A stretch of 23,114 nt of DNA, from positions 1 through 23,114 of the forward strand of contig CAMPJM010000007.1 in the NCBI GenBank assembly GCA_946886805.1, written 5' to 3'. Under the pieces are notes generated by a model, which saw only the letters and a program-made list of their open reading frames with translations, was not told where the DNA came from and did not search any database. Made by a program: the position numbers and the translations under genes. This document shows positions 1 to 7,767 of the stretch, piece by piece. The DNA is from an uncultured Flammeovirgaceae bacterium. Lineage in GTDB: Bacteria > Bacteroidota > Bacteroidia > Cytophagales > Cyclobacteriaceae. How positions within the stretch are numbered: position 1 is the first letter of the stretch; each line of letters begins with the position of its first letter.

Positions 1-45
1 CGAAAGCTTTCGGGATTCGCCAGGAATGACGGTTTTCTACTACCT
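1..45. repeat. Probable end of an intergenic repeat cut by the window edge
   Basis: The window opens with a perfect 12-bp palindrome (CGAAAGCTTTCG, 1-12), followed by GGATTCGCC and AGGAATGACGG. On the minus strand this reads CCGTCATTCC then GGCGAATCCCG, which resembles the GTCATTCCC segments in the repeat array at 15243-15785 and the dispersed CGTCATTCC-type repeats of Bacteroidota. Only one end is visible, so the assignment is tentative. Confidence 0.3.
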
Positions 46-70
46 GAGTAGTTACTAAAAGTTTAACAAG

Positions 71-93
71 AAAGCGATATAATCGCTTTTCTC
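71..93 (+). terminator. Possible terminator of a gene left of the window
   Basis: The arms AAAGCGAT (71-78) and ATCGCTTT (82-89) form a perfect 8-bp stem with a 3-nt ATA loop, followed by TTCTC on the plus strand. A-rich sequence on the other side could let it work in both directions. No gene is visible upstream within the window, so the served gene is unknown. Confidence 0.4.
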
Positions 94-96
94 AGA

Positions 97-119
97 AGTC
101 CTCGTTAAAAACGAGGACT
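97..119. other. Perfect 10-bp hairpin next to the first one
   Basis: AGTCCTCGTT (97-106) and AACGAGGACT (110-119) pair perfectly around a 3-nt AAA loop. Neither side carries a clear T-tract, so it is not an obvious intrinsic terminator. It lies 7 bases after the hairpin at 71-89 and 85 bases beyond the efflux-operon terminator. It may be a second barrier or part of the repeat at the window edge. Confidence 0.45.
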
Positions 120-203
120 ATCAAGCTGATATTTGTGTGAGTCGGCCGTTACATTTGTCTCCACAGCAACCTAGGATCTCCGTTTTTAATAGGACCGAAG
201 CCA

Positions 204-233
204 TAAAAAAGCCTGTCTTTTTACGGACAGGCT
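204..233 (-). terminator. Rho-independent terminator of the efflux operon
   Basis: On the minus strand AGCCTGTC pairs with GACAGGCT (arms 226-233 and 210-217) around an 8-nt loop and runs into a T-tract (complement of 205-210). It lies 31 bases after the stop of the outer-membrane factor gene, as expected for the end of the operon. Confidence 0.88.
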
Positions 234-264
234 CCCAATTATAATCAACCAAAAAAATCGTCAG

Positions 265-1665
265 CTACTGCCACCCACCGCCAAGCGCTCTATAAAGCTC
301 AACTACGGCGCTGAGTCTTTCAAATCTTGCATTAATCAGGTCTAATTGCGCATACAAAGCATTTTCTCTTGCTGTAAGCACTTCAAGATAATTGGCAAAG
401 CCATTGTTTAAAAGTGCTTCTGAATAAGTTGTTGCCGTGTCATAGGCAGCAAACTCCATGGTCTTTAATTCTATTCTCTCTTCAGCAGCCTCAAAAGAAT
501 ACAATGCATCCGAAACTTCCCTACTGGCAACCAAGAGAGATTGCCTGAAGTTAAGATAAGCCTGTTCTTGTTGAGACAGTGCTACCTCATATTGAGTACG
601 AATACGGCGACCATTTAAAATTGGTTGGGTAAGGCCGCCTACAACTGTAGCAAATAAGGAATTAACGCTCAATAATTTATCTAACTCCAGACTTTGTAAG
701 CCTCCTGTTGCCGACAAAGTAAGAGAAGGGTAGAAGTTAGCTTTGGCTACATTTGTAAGTTCAAAAGCGTTGACAAGGTTATATTCCGCAGCAATTACAT
801 CTGGTCTGTTTCTTAACAACTGAACAGGATAACCTATCTGCATTTCCTGAGTGACGCGCTGTTCCGCTAAAGTACCCCGTACAATATTCTGGGGTGCTTT
901 TCCCAATAGAATCGACATTGTGTTTTCCAATAACTTGATATTTGTTTTAATATCAATTAACAAAGCTTGGGCAGAATATAACTGCGCCTCAGTTTGCTTT
1001 ACGCCCACTTCAGTAACATTTCCAGCATCTTTTAATGCTCTAGTTGTCTCCAGACTTATTTCTCTATTGGCAATAGTTTGCTCAGTAATTCTTAGTTGCT
1101 CATCTAAAGCCAACAGTTGAAAATAGAGGGATGCAATATTGGAAATCAACTGCGTTTTAACAGCTTGGTGGGCTGCGATAGATTGTAAATAGGAAGCTTC
1201 AAAAGCCCTTCGATTACTTCTGATCTTTCCCCAGATATCTGCTTCCCAGGACAAACCTGCGTTGATCTCATATTGAGAAAGCGAACCAGAAAAAACAGCT
1301 CCAAACTGGCTGTTTTCTGACAATTTCTGGTGCGTCGCCTGGACTGTGCCATTTAAAGTTGGCAGATTTCCAGCTTTGCCTTGTTGGTAATAAGCATTGG
1401 CAGCTATTATCTGTTGCAATGCGATTCGAATATCAATGTTCTCTTCAAGACCCGCTTCAATATGGCCAACAAGAATCGAATCTGTAAACAACTCTTTCCA
1501 TGATACATCCGCTATTGACAAGCTATCTTCCGGAAGTTGGTCTGTCCTAAAGTAGGCTTCATTCACAACCTCCGGTGTTTGATAATCTTTTGCCACAAAA
1601 CAGGATTGCAGAGAAAACAGTAATACAGGAGCAAAGATCAATTTATAAATAGTGTACTTCTTCAT
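265..1665 (-). CDS. TolC/OprM-like outer-membrane efflux lipoprotein
   Basis: Outer-membrane channel of a tripartite RND efflux pump (OEP family, NodT/OprM branch). The 466-residue length is normal for the family. The N terminus is a lipoprotein signal ending LQSC, with Cys22 as the likely lipidated residue, followed by the family's usual DYQTPEV-type stretch. Two long helical halves rich in Ala, Gln and Leu follow, with typical phrases such as AGLSWEADIWGKIR (about 150-165), RPDVIAAEYNL near 290 and a GGLTQPILNGRR turn near 345. It is the last gene of the minus-strand operon, 112 bases after the pump gene, and ends just before a terminator. The pump substrate cannot be read from the sequence. 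Family assignment is secure. Confidence 0.95.
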   Translation of the reverse strand: MKKYTIYKLIFAPVLLFSLQSCFVAKDYQTPEVVNEAYFRTDQLPEDSLSIADVSWKELFTDSILVGHIEAGLEENIDIRIALQQIIAANAYYQQGKAGNLPTLNGTVQATHQKLSENSQFGAVFSGSLSQYEINAGLSWEADIWGKIRSNRRAFEASYLQSIAAHQAVKTQLISNIASLYFQLLALDEQLRITEQTIANREISLETTRALKDAGNVTEVGVKQTEAQLYSAQALLIDIKTNIKLLENTMSILLGKAPQNIVRGTLAEQRVTQEMQIGYPVQLLRNRPDVIAAEYNLVNAFELTNVAKANFYPSLTLSATGGLQSLELDKLLSVNSLFATVVGGLTQPILNGRRIRTQYEVALSQQEQAYLNFRQSLLVASREVSDALYSFEAAEERIELKTMEFAAYDTATTYSEALLNNGFANYLEVLTARENALYAQLDLINARFERLSAVVELYRALGGGWQ

Positions 1666-1672
1666 TTAATAA

Positions 1673-1708
1673 TTGGTGATTTACCGTTTTAATGATTTGG
1701 TGATTTAC
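1673..1708. repeat. Two 12-bp direct repeats before the OMF gene
   Basis: TTGGTGATTTAC occurs at 1673-1684 and again at 1697-1708, a 24-base period. It lies in the spacer between the pump and outer-membrane factor genes, immediately upstream of the latter's start. A binding site or simple repeat expansion are both possible. Confidence 0.6.
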
Positions 1709-1750
1709 TTAATTTTAGCACCTCTTTTATCTTATCTGAGGTCTTGCTAT

Positions 1751-1806
1751 TATAGTCTAACATCTATAGTCTAAAATCTACTGTCTAACATCTACTGTCT
1801 CAATCT
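1751..1806. repeat. Four 14-bp tandem repeats spanning the pump stop codon
   Basis: Four consecutive 14-base units read TATAGTCTAACATC, TATAGTCTAAAATC, TACTGTCTAACATC and TACTGTCTCAATCT. The pump gene's stop codon (complement of 1778-1780) falls inside the array, so the last nine or so residues of the pump are encoded by repeat units. Addition or loss of units would alter the C-terminal tail. Confidence 0.85.
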
Positions 1807-4800
1807 CAGGTTTTCCACTGACTTTTTCCTGAAGCCATTGGAAAAGAATGTATAAAATTGGTATAACAAACACACCCAAAATAGTTCCGATCAAAAGACC
1901 TCCAACCGCTCCTGTGCCAATAGAGTTGTTTCCTGCTGCTCCAGTTCCGCTGGCAAAAACCAATGGTAACAATCCAATTATAAAAGCAAATGAGGTCATT
2001 AAAATTGGTCGTAACCTGACTTTCGCAGCCTCAAAAGCAGCTTCTACAATTGTGAAACCTGCCTTGCGCCTTTGTATCGCGAACTCTACAATCAGAATGG
2101 CATTTTTTGCCAACAAGCCTATCAACATAATCAAGGCAATCTGGAAGTAGATATTGTTTTGCAATCCGGCAAACTTGGTGGTGATGTAAGCTCCCATTAC
2201 CCCCACAGGCAAGGATAGCAATACTGCCAAAGGAATCAAATAACTTTCATACTGGGCTGCTAAAATAAAATAGACAAACAGGATACTCAATAAGAAAATA
2301 AAGATTGTCTGACTACCAGCAGAGATTTCTTCCCGGGTCAGTCCGGAAAAAGCAACCGAATAATTATTCGGCAGCGCCGTAGCACTCACTTCCTGTACCG
2401 CCCTAATGGCATCTCCTGAAGAATATCCTGGAGCCGCGGCACCACTTACAGCGGCAGAATTGAATAGGTTGAACCTGGTAACAGATTGTGGACCATAAAC
2501 CCTTTTCAAAGAGACAAACTCTGTAATAGGAGCCATTTCTCCCGCGGCATTCCGCACAAAAAGGGAGTTGAGATCGCTGGTGGTTGCCCTGTCTTCCGGC
2601 AATGATTGAACATACACTCTATATTGTTTCCCAAATCGAGAAAAGTCTGCAGCGTAAATCCCACCTATATATCCTTGTAGCGTTCCAAATATGCTGCTGA
2701 TGGACACACCAGCTTCCTTGGCTTTAGCAACATTTAAGTTAATTTCATACTGTGGATATTTGGTATTAAATGAACTTTGTGCGTACATGATTTCAGGACG
2801 CGCCATAAGTTGTCCCAGATAATCCTGGGTTACTTGTTCAAGATCGGTAAATTCTCCTCCTAATCTGTCTAAAACCTGCATTTCAAATCCTGATGAAATA
2901 CCGAAACCGGGTATACTTGGTGGTGCGAAAAACAGAATATTGGCTCCCGGTATTCCTGCTGCAACCTGGAACATCTTCCCAATGATAGCATCTGCGGAAA
3001 GGGAATCAGCATCTCGTTCATCCCATGAATCAAGTCGGATAAAACCAAGGGCATAATTACTACCAGCCCCGGCAATCAAACTATATCCATTTACCATAGA
3101 TCCACCCTCTACTCCCGGAATTTTCACCAGTTCACTATACAGTTTTGATGAAACTTCGGTGGTTCGGTCCAGAGATGCGCCAGCTGGAAGTTCCACATTC
3201 ACAAAGGCCATTCCCCTGTCTTCGTTGGGTACAAAGCCGGTAGGGGTGGTGAAAGATGCCCATAGAATTGCTCCAACAGAAGCAATTAAAATGACCGGTG
3301 TAATCCATTTATGCCTGTAGAGAAAGGACAAAGATCTGACATATCTTTTAGTAGTAACCTCAAAAGCAGTGTTAAAAGTAGCATAAAAGCGCTGTAGAAA
3401 ATTTTTCTTCTTGTGCTCGTCATCATGATGTGCCTTCAAAAACAAAGCGCATAAGGCTGGACTTAAGGTTAGTGCATTTACCGCCGAAATGAAAATAGCG
3501 ACAATAAGTGTAACCCCAAACTGCTCATAAAAAACTCCGGTTGGTCCCGTTATAAAAGTAACAGGAATAAACACCGCACCCATCACAAGGGTAATAGAAA
3601 TAATAGCTCCGGTAATTTCTTCCATTGCTTTATGAGTGGCTTTTCGCGCATTCTCGGCCCCTTCTTCCAATTTAGCATGGACAGCTTCTACTACCACAAT
3701 AGCATCATCAACCACAATCCCGATCGCAAGCACCAGGGCAAATAATGTTAGTAGGTTTATGGAATATCCAAATAAGCCAAGGAAGAAAAAGGTTCCAATA
3801 ATGGATACTGGAACAGCTATAGCCGGAATAAGTGTAGATCTAAAATCCTGCAGAAATATAAAAACCACAATAAATACCAGAATAAAAGCTTCTATTAACG
3901 TGATAATTACCTTGTCTATAGAAGCAGTAAGAAATTCATTGGTGTCAAAATTCACAAACACTGACATACCTGTAGGAAAGTCTTTTTCTAGAACTTCCAA
4001 TTCGGCATGTATGGTCTCAATGATCTCCTGAGCATTTGAACCAGGCGTTTGATAAACAGCCATACTTACTCCAGGAACCCCGTTTGTATAAGACATTACA
4101 TTATATCCTTCCGCATCGAGTTCTACCTGAGCTACATCTTTCAAACGTAAAAACTGCCCATCACCCAATGCTTTTATTATAATATCTTCATATTCAGCCT
4201 CAGTATTGAACCTGCCACCATATTTTATGACATATTCAAAACTTTCAGCGTTGTTTTGGCCTAAAGCACCAGCTGCTGCTTCCAAACTTTGCTCATTAAT
4301 AGCTGCGGTCACGTCAGCAGGTATTAAACCATAGGCGGCTAATTTTTCTGGTTGAAGCCAAATACGCATGGCATAATTTTTCGATCCGAATACCCTTACA
4401 TCGCCCACGCCGTTGATCCTCTTCAAGGCAGGGATAACATTTATGTTTAGGTAATTTTGTATATAAGTAGCACCGTAATCTTCATTTTCAGACAAGACTG
4501 TAAAGAACATCAAAGAACTTGTTTGCTGCTTTTGCGTCGAAACACCTGATTGTGTAACTTCCCTGGGGAGTAATGGAGCTGCCCGCGCTACCCTGTTCTG
4601 CACGTTTACCGCAGCAATATCAGGATCAATACCCTGCTCAAAAAACACCTGGATACTGGCACTTCCGTTATTACTTGCAGTAGAGGTAATATAAGTCATG
4701 CCCTCAACACCGTTTATTTGTTCCTCAATAGGAATTATAACACTCTCAAGAACAGTCTCAGCATTTGCACCAGGATAATTGGCAGAAACCTGAACTGTTG

Positions 4801-4921
4801 GTGGGGCAATGTCAGGATATTGGGTAACCGGTAAAGTTGTCAAGCCCAATACACCCAAAATCAGAATAATAATGGAGACTACCGTAGATAATACAGGTCT
4901 ATCTATAAAGTTTTTAAGCAT
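1778..4921 (-). CDS. RND multidrug efflux inner-membrane transporter (AcrB/MexB, HAE1 family)
   Basis: Proton-driven pump that takes drugs or other amphiphiles from the periplasm and inner-membrane leaflet and passes them to the outer-membrane channel. At 1047 residues it has full AcrB length. The N terminus (FIDRPVLSTVVSIIILILG) is the first transmembrane helix. The TM4 proton-relay pair is present as Asp405-Asp406 in GIVVDDAIVVVE, and the TM10 lysine as Lys939 in LLAKNAILIVEFA, so the relay looks intact. Two large periplasmic loops and twelve membrane helices are expected from the family. The start lies 10 bases after the adaptor's stop, so the two are probably co-translated. The extreme C terminus comes from a 14-bp tandem repeat. 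Substrate specificity is not predictable here. Confidence 0.97.
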   Translation of the reverse strand: MLKNFIDRPVLSTVVSIIILILGVLGLTTLPVTQYPDIAPPTVQVSANYPGANAETVLESVIIPIEEQINGVEGMTYITSTASNNGSASIQVFFEQGIDPDIAAVNVQNRVARAAPLLPREVTQSGVSTQKQQTSSLMFFTVLSENEDYGATYIQNYLNINVIPALKRINGVGDVRVFGSKNYAMRIWLQPEKLAAYGLIPADVTAAINEQSLEAAAGALGQNNAESFEYVIKYGGRFNTEAEYEDIIIKALGDGQFLRLKDVAQVELDAEGYNVMSYTNGVPGVSMAVYQTPGSNAQEIIETIHAELEVLEKDFPTGMSVFVNFDTNEFLTASIDKVIITLIEAFILVFIVVFIFLQDFRSTLIPAIAVPVSIIGTFFFLGLFGYSINLLTLFALVLAIGIVVDDAIVVVEAVHAKLEEGAENARKATHKAMEEITGAIISITLVMGAVFIPVTFITGPTGVFYEQFGVTLIVAIFISAVNALTLSPALCALFLKAHHDDEHKKKNFLQRFYATFNTAFEVTTKRYVRSLSFLYRHKWITPVILIASVGAILWASFTTPTGFVPNEDRGMAFVNVELPAGASLDRTTEVSSKLYSELVKIPGVEGGSMVNGYSLIAGAGSNYALGFIRLDSWDERDADSLSADAIIGKMFQVAAGIPGANILFFAPPSIPGFGISSGFEMQVLDRLGGEFTDLEQVTQDYLGQLMARPEIMYAQSSFNTKYPQYEINLNVAKAKEAGVSISSIFGTLQGYIGGIYAADFSRFGKQYRVYVQSLPEDRATTSDLNSLFVRNAAGEMAPITEFVSLKRVYGPQSVTRFNLFNSAAVSGAAAPGYSSGDAIRAVQEVSATALPNNYSVAFSGLTREEISAGSQTIFIFLLSILFVYFILAAQYESYLIPLAVLLSLPVGVMGAYITTKFAGLQNNIYFQIALIMLIGLLAKNAILIVEFAIQRRKAGFTIVEAAFEAAKVRLRPILMTSFAFIIGLLPLVFASGTGAAGNNSIGTGAVGGLLIGTILGVFVIPILYILFQWLQEKVSGKPEIETVDVRQ

Positions 4922-4931
4922 TATTTAGTTC

Positions 4932-6050
4932 TTATTTAAATACGACGTTGAGTGAATTGGCTATACTATCGAAAGCCACTGGCTGAGGTTGGATAAGGGT
5001 ATTGTTTCGGATTTTTCCTACTCCCTGAGCTACAATTTTATCTCCTGCTTCAATACCAGAGCCAACAACTATTATGTTATCGATCCTATCTTTAACGGCT
5101 ATAGATGAGGAAACTGCCAGTGTATCTCCCTGTACTTTGTATACATAAACTCTTCCTTGTTGTTCAAATGTGGAAGCCTCAGGCACGAGCGGAACTTTTT
5201 CATAAGTTTTAGGAATCCTAATATTTCCACTATTTCCATTTGCCAAAATCCGGTTTGTATTTGGGAATACAGCTCTGAAACTAACGGTTCCCGTAGATGT
5301 GTTTACCTGACCTGTGACTGTTTCTATTTCGCCTTTTTCTTTATAAATTTCTCCATTAACCAATTCCAATTCTACAGGTGGAAAATTTTTAATTTTCTCA
5401 GAAAGATTCTCTCCCTCGGTAGTCTGAATAAAATTCAAATAATCCCTTTCGTTCATTGCAAAGAATGCATATACATCGTCTATATCAGAAATTGTGGTTA
5501 GGGGCGTAGGATCGCTGGGGCTAACCAAAGACCCAATTCGATAGTTAATTGCACCTACATAGCCGTTTACAGGGCTTTTGATAGTTGCATAACCAATATT
5601 GGCAGTTATACTATTATAACTTGCCTTTGCCTGAGCAAGTCTGGCTTCGGCTGTTTCAAGCTGAACGCTGCTAATAATTCCTTTGTCTACCAAAGGCTTC
5701 AATTTATCGACTTCTACCTGGGCAGCATTTACATTTGCTTCGGCTGCTCCTGCTTCGCCAGATAATGAAGCAGTCTCAAGTCTGAAAAGAGTCTGCCCCT
5801 TCTTTACGGCCTTTCCTTCATCCACCAAAACTTCGGTTATGTAGCCCGAAGTCTTTGCTCTTACTGCAATATTTACGGTACCTTCAATACTCACCGGATA
5901 GGAAGTATACCCCGTTATTGTTCTAAGAGGGACTTCCACTACTGGATAGGGAACAGGTCCGGCAGCTTGTTGTTGCCTTGCATTTTCATCATTACAAGCG
6001 GATAAAAAGAATAGGCTTAATGCAAAGCCGAAATAACTAATTTTTTTCAT
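4932..6050 (-). CDS. RND efflux periplasmic adaptor lipoprotein (AcrA/MexA family)
   Basis: Membrane-fusion protein linking the inner-membrane pump to the outer-membrane channel. I place the start at the ATG complementary to 6048-6050, giving 372 residues. A longer frame begins 51 bases upstream, but only the shorter start puts a lipoprotein signal (MKKISYFGFALSLFFLSAC, Cys19) at the N terminus. The order is as in AcrA: the first half of the lipoyl domain (AVRAKTSGYITEVLVDEG), an alpha-helical hairpin rich in Ala, Glu and Gln, the second lipoyl half (ATIKSPVNGYVGAINYRIG), then beta-barrel and membrane-proximal domains. It sits between the regulator and the pump. The 183-base gap to the regulator may allow separate initiation. 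Confidence 0.95.
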   Translation of the reverse strand: MKKISYFGFALSLFFLSACNDENARQQQAAGPVPYPVVEVPLRTITGYTSYPVSIEGTVNIAVRAKTSGYITEVLVDEGKAVKKGQTLFRLETASLSGEAGAAEANVNAAQVEVDKLKPLVDKGIISSVQLETAEARLAQAKASYNSITANIGYATIKSPVNGYVGAINYRIGSLVSPSDPTPLTTISDIDDVYAFFAMNERDYLNFIQTTEGENLSEKIKNFPPVELELVNGEIYKEKGEIETVTGQVNTSTGTVSFRAVFPNTNRILANGNSGNIRIPKTYEKVPLVPEASTFEQQGRVYVYKVQGDTLAVSSSIAVKDRIDNIIVVGSGIEAGDKIVAQGVGKIRNNTLIQPQPVAFDSIANSLNVVFK

Positions 6051-6181
6051 TTGTTGATAGTTGATTTTCACGTATTGAATTTGTTGCCCTGGATTGTACA
6101 AAATCTTAAATTATAATTTTGATTGTTGAGTGCGTGATTTTTAAAGGTTACTTTGTTGCCTGTGCGTAATTGCCAAGAACA

Positions 6182-6234
6182 CAAAAATAATTTTCATTGA
6201 AAAAGTATCTAGGTCTCGATAAAACGGAAGACCT
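6182..6234 (-). promoter_or_regulatory. Possible internal promoter and hairpin between regulator and adaptor
   Basis: On the minus strand, TATTTTTG (complement of 6182-6189) fits the Bacteroidota -7 consensus TAnnTTTG; no clear -33 TTG lies at the right distance. Just upstream, AGGTCT (6211-6216) and AGACCT (6229-6234) are a 6-bp inverted repeat overlapping the regulator stop codon and followed on the minus strand by AGATACTTTTT. It could be a weak terminator after the regulator, with the pump genes partly driven by the internal -7 site. Confidence 0.4.
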
Positions 6235-6803
6235 TAAGTTTTATTTACTGACATTCCATCCCAAAGGATTTGAATAATATTATGAAGATCTGTAAAGTTT
6301 AAAGGGATATTTCCAAATTTATGTAATTTAGCAGAGGTGGATATGCTTCCTAAAGTAAGTACTACCAGTATCTCGGGTTTTACATCTTTTATTTCCCCTT
6401 TTTCAATTCCTTTTTTAAAGAAATCAAATAGCTCTCCCTGAAAATGGCTAGGGCATTTATTGACATTATAAGGAGAATTGATAAACTGTTCGAAAAATAT
6501 TAAAACATTGGTATTGTCGATATAAAATTGGTAGAGATTGGTCCAAATGTTTTGAAATATCTTTTTGTGGCTTATATTTTCATCTATTGTATGTTTGATA
6601 ATTTCAATTATTCTACTCTTATTATATGCATGGAGCTCGCTTATTAATTGATCTTTACTCTCAAAATAGTGGTATATTGTTCCAGCTGCCACGTTGGCGT
6701 TCTTTGCCACCAGGCTCATTGGTGTTCCATGAAAGCCGTTGTCGGTAATTAAATTTAACGTGCTTTCAAAAATTGCTTTCTTTTTATCTGAAATATTTTC
6801 CAT
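6234..6803 (-). CDS. TetR/AcrR-family transcriptional repressor
   Basis: Probable ligand-responsive repressor of the efflux operon. The 189-residue length is typical. The N-terminal TetR helix-turn-helix is clear: ESTLNLITDNGFHGTPMSLV leads into VAAGTIYHYFESKDQLI, with the usual GTIYHYF recognition helix around residues 41-47. The rest is a helical ligand-binding and dimerisation domain that varies between members. It is the first gene of the four-gene minus-strand set, and the palindrome TGAACGTTCA lies 15 bases before its start, which fits autoregulation. Control of the pump is inferred from position; the inducer is unknown. Confidence 0.93.
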   Translation of the reverse strand: MENISDKKKAIFESTLNLITDNGFHGTPMSLVAKNANVAAGTIYHYFESKDQLISELHAYNKSRIIEIIKHTIDENISHKKIFQNIWTNLYQFYIDNTNVLIFFEQFINSPYNVNKCPSHFQGELFDFFKKGIEKGEIKDVKPEILVVLTLGSISTSAKLHKFGNIPLNFTDLHNIIQILWDGMSVNKT

Positions 6804-6817
6804 TTCCTGACTTGTAT

Positions 6818-6867
6818 TGAACGTTCATTCGGTTTGCAAAAGTACAGCACATCTATTTATCTCACAA
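6818..6867 (-). promoter_or_regulatory. Promoter and TetR-type operator of the efflux operon
   Basis: On the minus strand TACTTTTG (complement of 6837-6844) matches the Bacteroidota -7 consensus TAnnTTTG, with a TTG -33 element (complement of 6865-6867) at a 20-base spacing. About nine bases downstream of the -7 box is the perfect 10-bp palindrome TGAACGTTCA (6818-6827), where transcription should begin. A repressor bound there would block initiation. Spacing and position support an autorepressed operon. Confidence 0.7.
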
Positions 6868-7025
6868 CCTTTGCAGTTTATTTTTCGAGGAATAATTCCG
6901 AAATCGATTGCAGTGAAGGGGTAGTTGAGTGCAAATTTGAAGGTTGGGAGCGAAGGCAGTCGTATATATTTACGTCAGTTTTAAAAACCGATCCGCTCAC
7001 TAAGAGTTCTCTAAAAGGCTATTAA

Positions 7026-7365
7026 GTTAAGCTTCTAAATACCTTATCTTCGAAATGTTTAAACTTAGTAGTGGGTATAAGGAAAGATATTAAAGTGCAT
7101 TTCAGTTTCTCAAAGCACTGCAAAGAAATCTATTACTTATACGATGTCTTTTATGGATCAAGCAAAATTTATGGGGAGCGAGTGCATTATGCATAGATTC
7201 TTTGGACGGGTCTAAAAAGAGTGGGTCAAGCCATCAATTTCAGAAAGCGTTTATACAAAATTTTAATTAGCTCTAAATGAATGCAAACGGTACCTAAAGA
7301 CAGTTAAGAACTGTTTTAAGGATTTTTCCACTAAGGATCTAAAAAAAGATGCGACAGGGTGCTGA
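7026..7365 (+). pseudogene. Possible decayed gene of unknown family
   Basis: One plus-strand frame is open from 7026 to 7193 (56 codons, no ATG), is broken by TAG at 7194-7196, and continues in frame to TGA at 7278-7280. Another frame is open from 7267 to the TGA at 7363-7365. The translations have plausible protein composition (KEIYYLYDVFYGSSKIYGER in the first part, RKRLYKILIS in the second, LNECKRYLKTVKNCF in the third). They could be one gene with a stop and a frameshift. I recognise no family, and open frames of this size can arise by chance in AT-rich DNA. Confidence 0.22.
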
Positions 7366-7503
7366 GCTATTACTTCCTCTGAAGCATACTGTTCGACCCT
7401 GTTTATGGATTTTCAACCTTTGATTTAATCTTTGGGTCAGCGGAGCCAGTGTGGATGAAATCGGATTGTAGATCCATAAACGAGGCCACCCGGCCAGAGG
7501 GTC
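7354..7503. ncRNA. Candidate structured RNA with competing stems
   Basis: GTTTATGGAT (7401-7410) and ATCCATAAAC (7472-7481) are a perfect 10-bp inverted repeat, flanked by GACCCT (7395-7400) and AGGGTC (7498-7503), which can close a second stem around it. ACCCTGT (7396-7402) can instead pair with ACAGGGT (7354-7360), so two alternative folds share one strand. GGAT/ATCC and CTTC/GAAG form small local hairpins. It matches none of the RNA genes I can recognise by eye (tmRNA, RNase P, SRP RNA, tRNA). Strand and transcription are unknown. Confidence 0.35.
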
Positions 7504-7554
7504 ACGAAAACTGCATTGCAGCAGGGCTCTAGGTCGTCTGGCAGATAATTTGTA

Positions 7555-7622
7555 GCATAAGGTTGGAGATTAAGATTTTTTGGCTATACTCCCCAACTTT
7601 TCCGCTTGATCCCCCTTTATGC
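7555..7622. ncRNA. Second nested hairpin upstream of the 88-residue gene
   Basis: GCATAAGG (7555-7562) pairs with CCTTTATGC (7614-7622) with one bulged base, and inside it GTTGGAG pairs with CTCCCCAAC with a 2-nt bulge. Together with the structure at 7354-7503 it makes this gap unusually rich in nested inverted repeats. It may be a separate RNA domain, a 5' leader of the gene at 7768, or chance. Confidence 0.3.
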
Positions 7623-7767
7623 GAGAATCCGGACCTTAATTTAAAAGCGATTTTGCGATCAAGGCCCCTTATTATTTTGTATTTGTCATTAAGAAGTTTA
7701 TATTAGGGTTGTAATCAGCTACTGGCCTTGTAAAATTTATCAATACTTAAATTACAAATTCAGTACA

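Larger units (their letters stand above)
6868..7767. other. 900-base stretch without an intact recognisable gene
   Basis: I find no intact gene of known family here. A plus-strand frame at 6834-7025 overlaps the efflux promoter and has only a TTG-type start, so I do not accept it. Two weaker signals are listed separately: remnant-like open frames at 7026-7365 and nested inverted repeats at 7354-7503 and 7555-7622. The last ~150 bases may be the leader of the gene at 7768. Confidence 0.6.

Noticed and set aside
851..1120. Antisense open frame inside the outer-membrane factor gene, and similar ones inside the pump, kinase, permease and DUF2911 genes
   Set aside because: They are frame shadows of genes whose families are certain; their translations show no domain or signal.
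5999..6101. Longer start of the adaptor gene at 6101
   Set aside because: The extra 17 residues would precede a standard lipoprotein signal peptide and block its function; the ATG at 6050 gives a normal signal.
6834..7025. 63-codon plus-strand open frame opposite the efflux promoter
   Set aside because: It has only a TTG start, overlaps the -7 and -33 elements of the opposite-strand promoter, and shows no recognisable motif.
7390..7405. TTCGACCC resembling a tRNA T-loop
   Set aside because: No acceptor, anticodon or D stems can be drawn around it.
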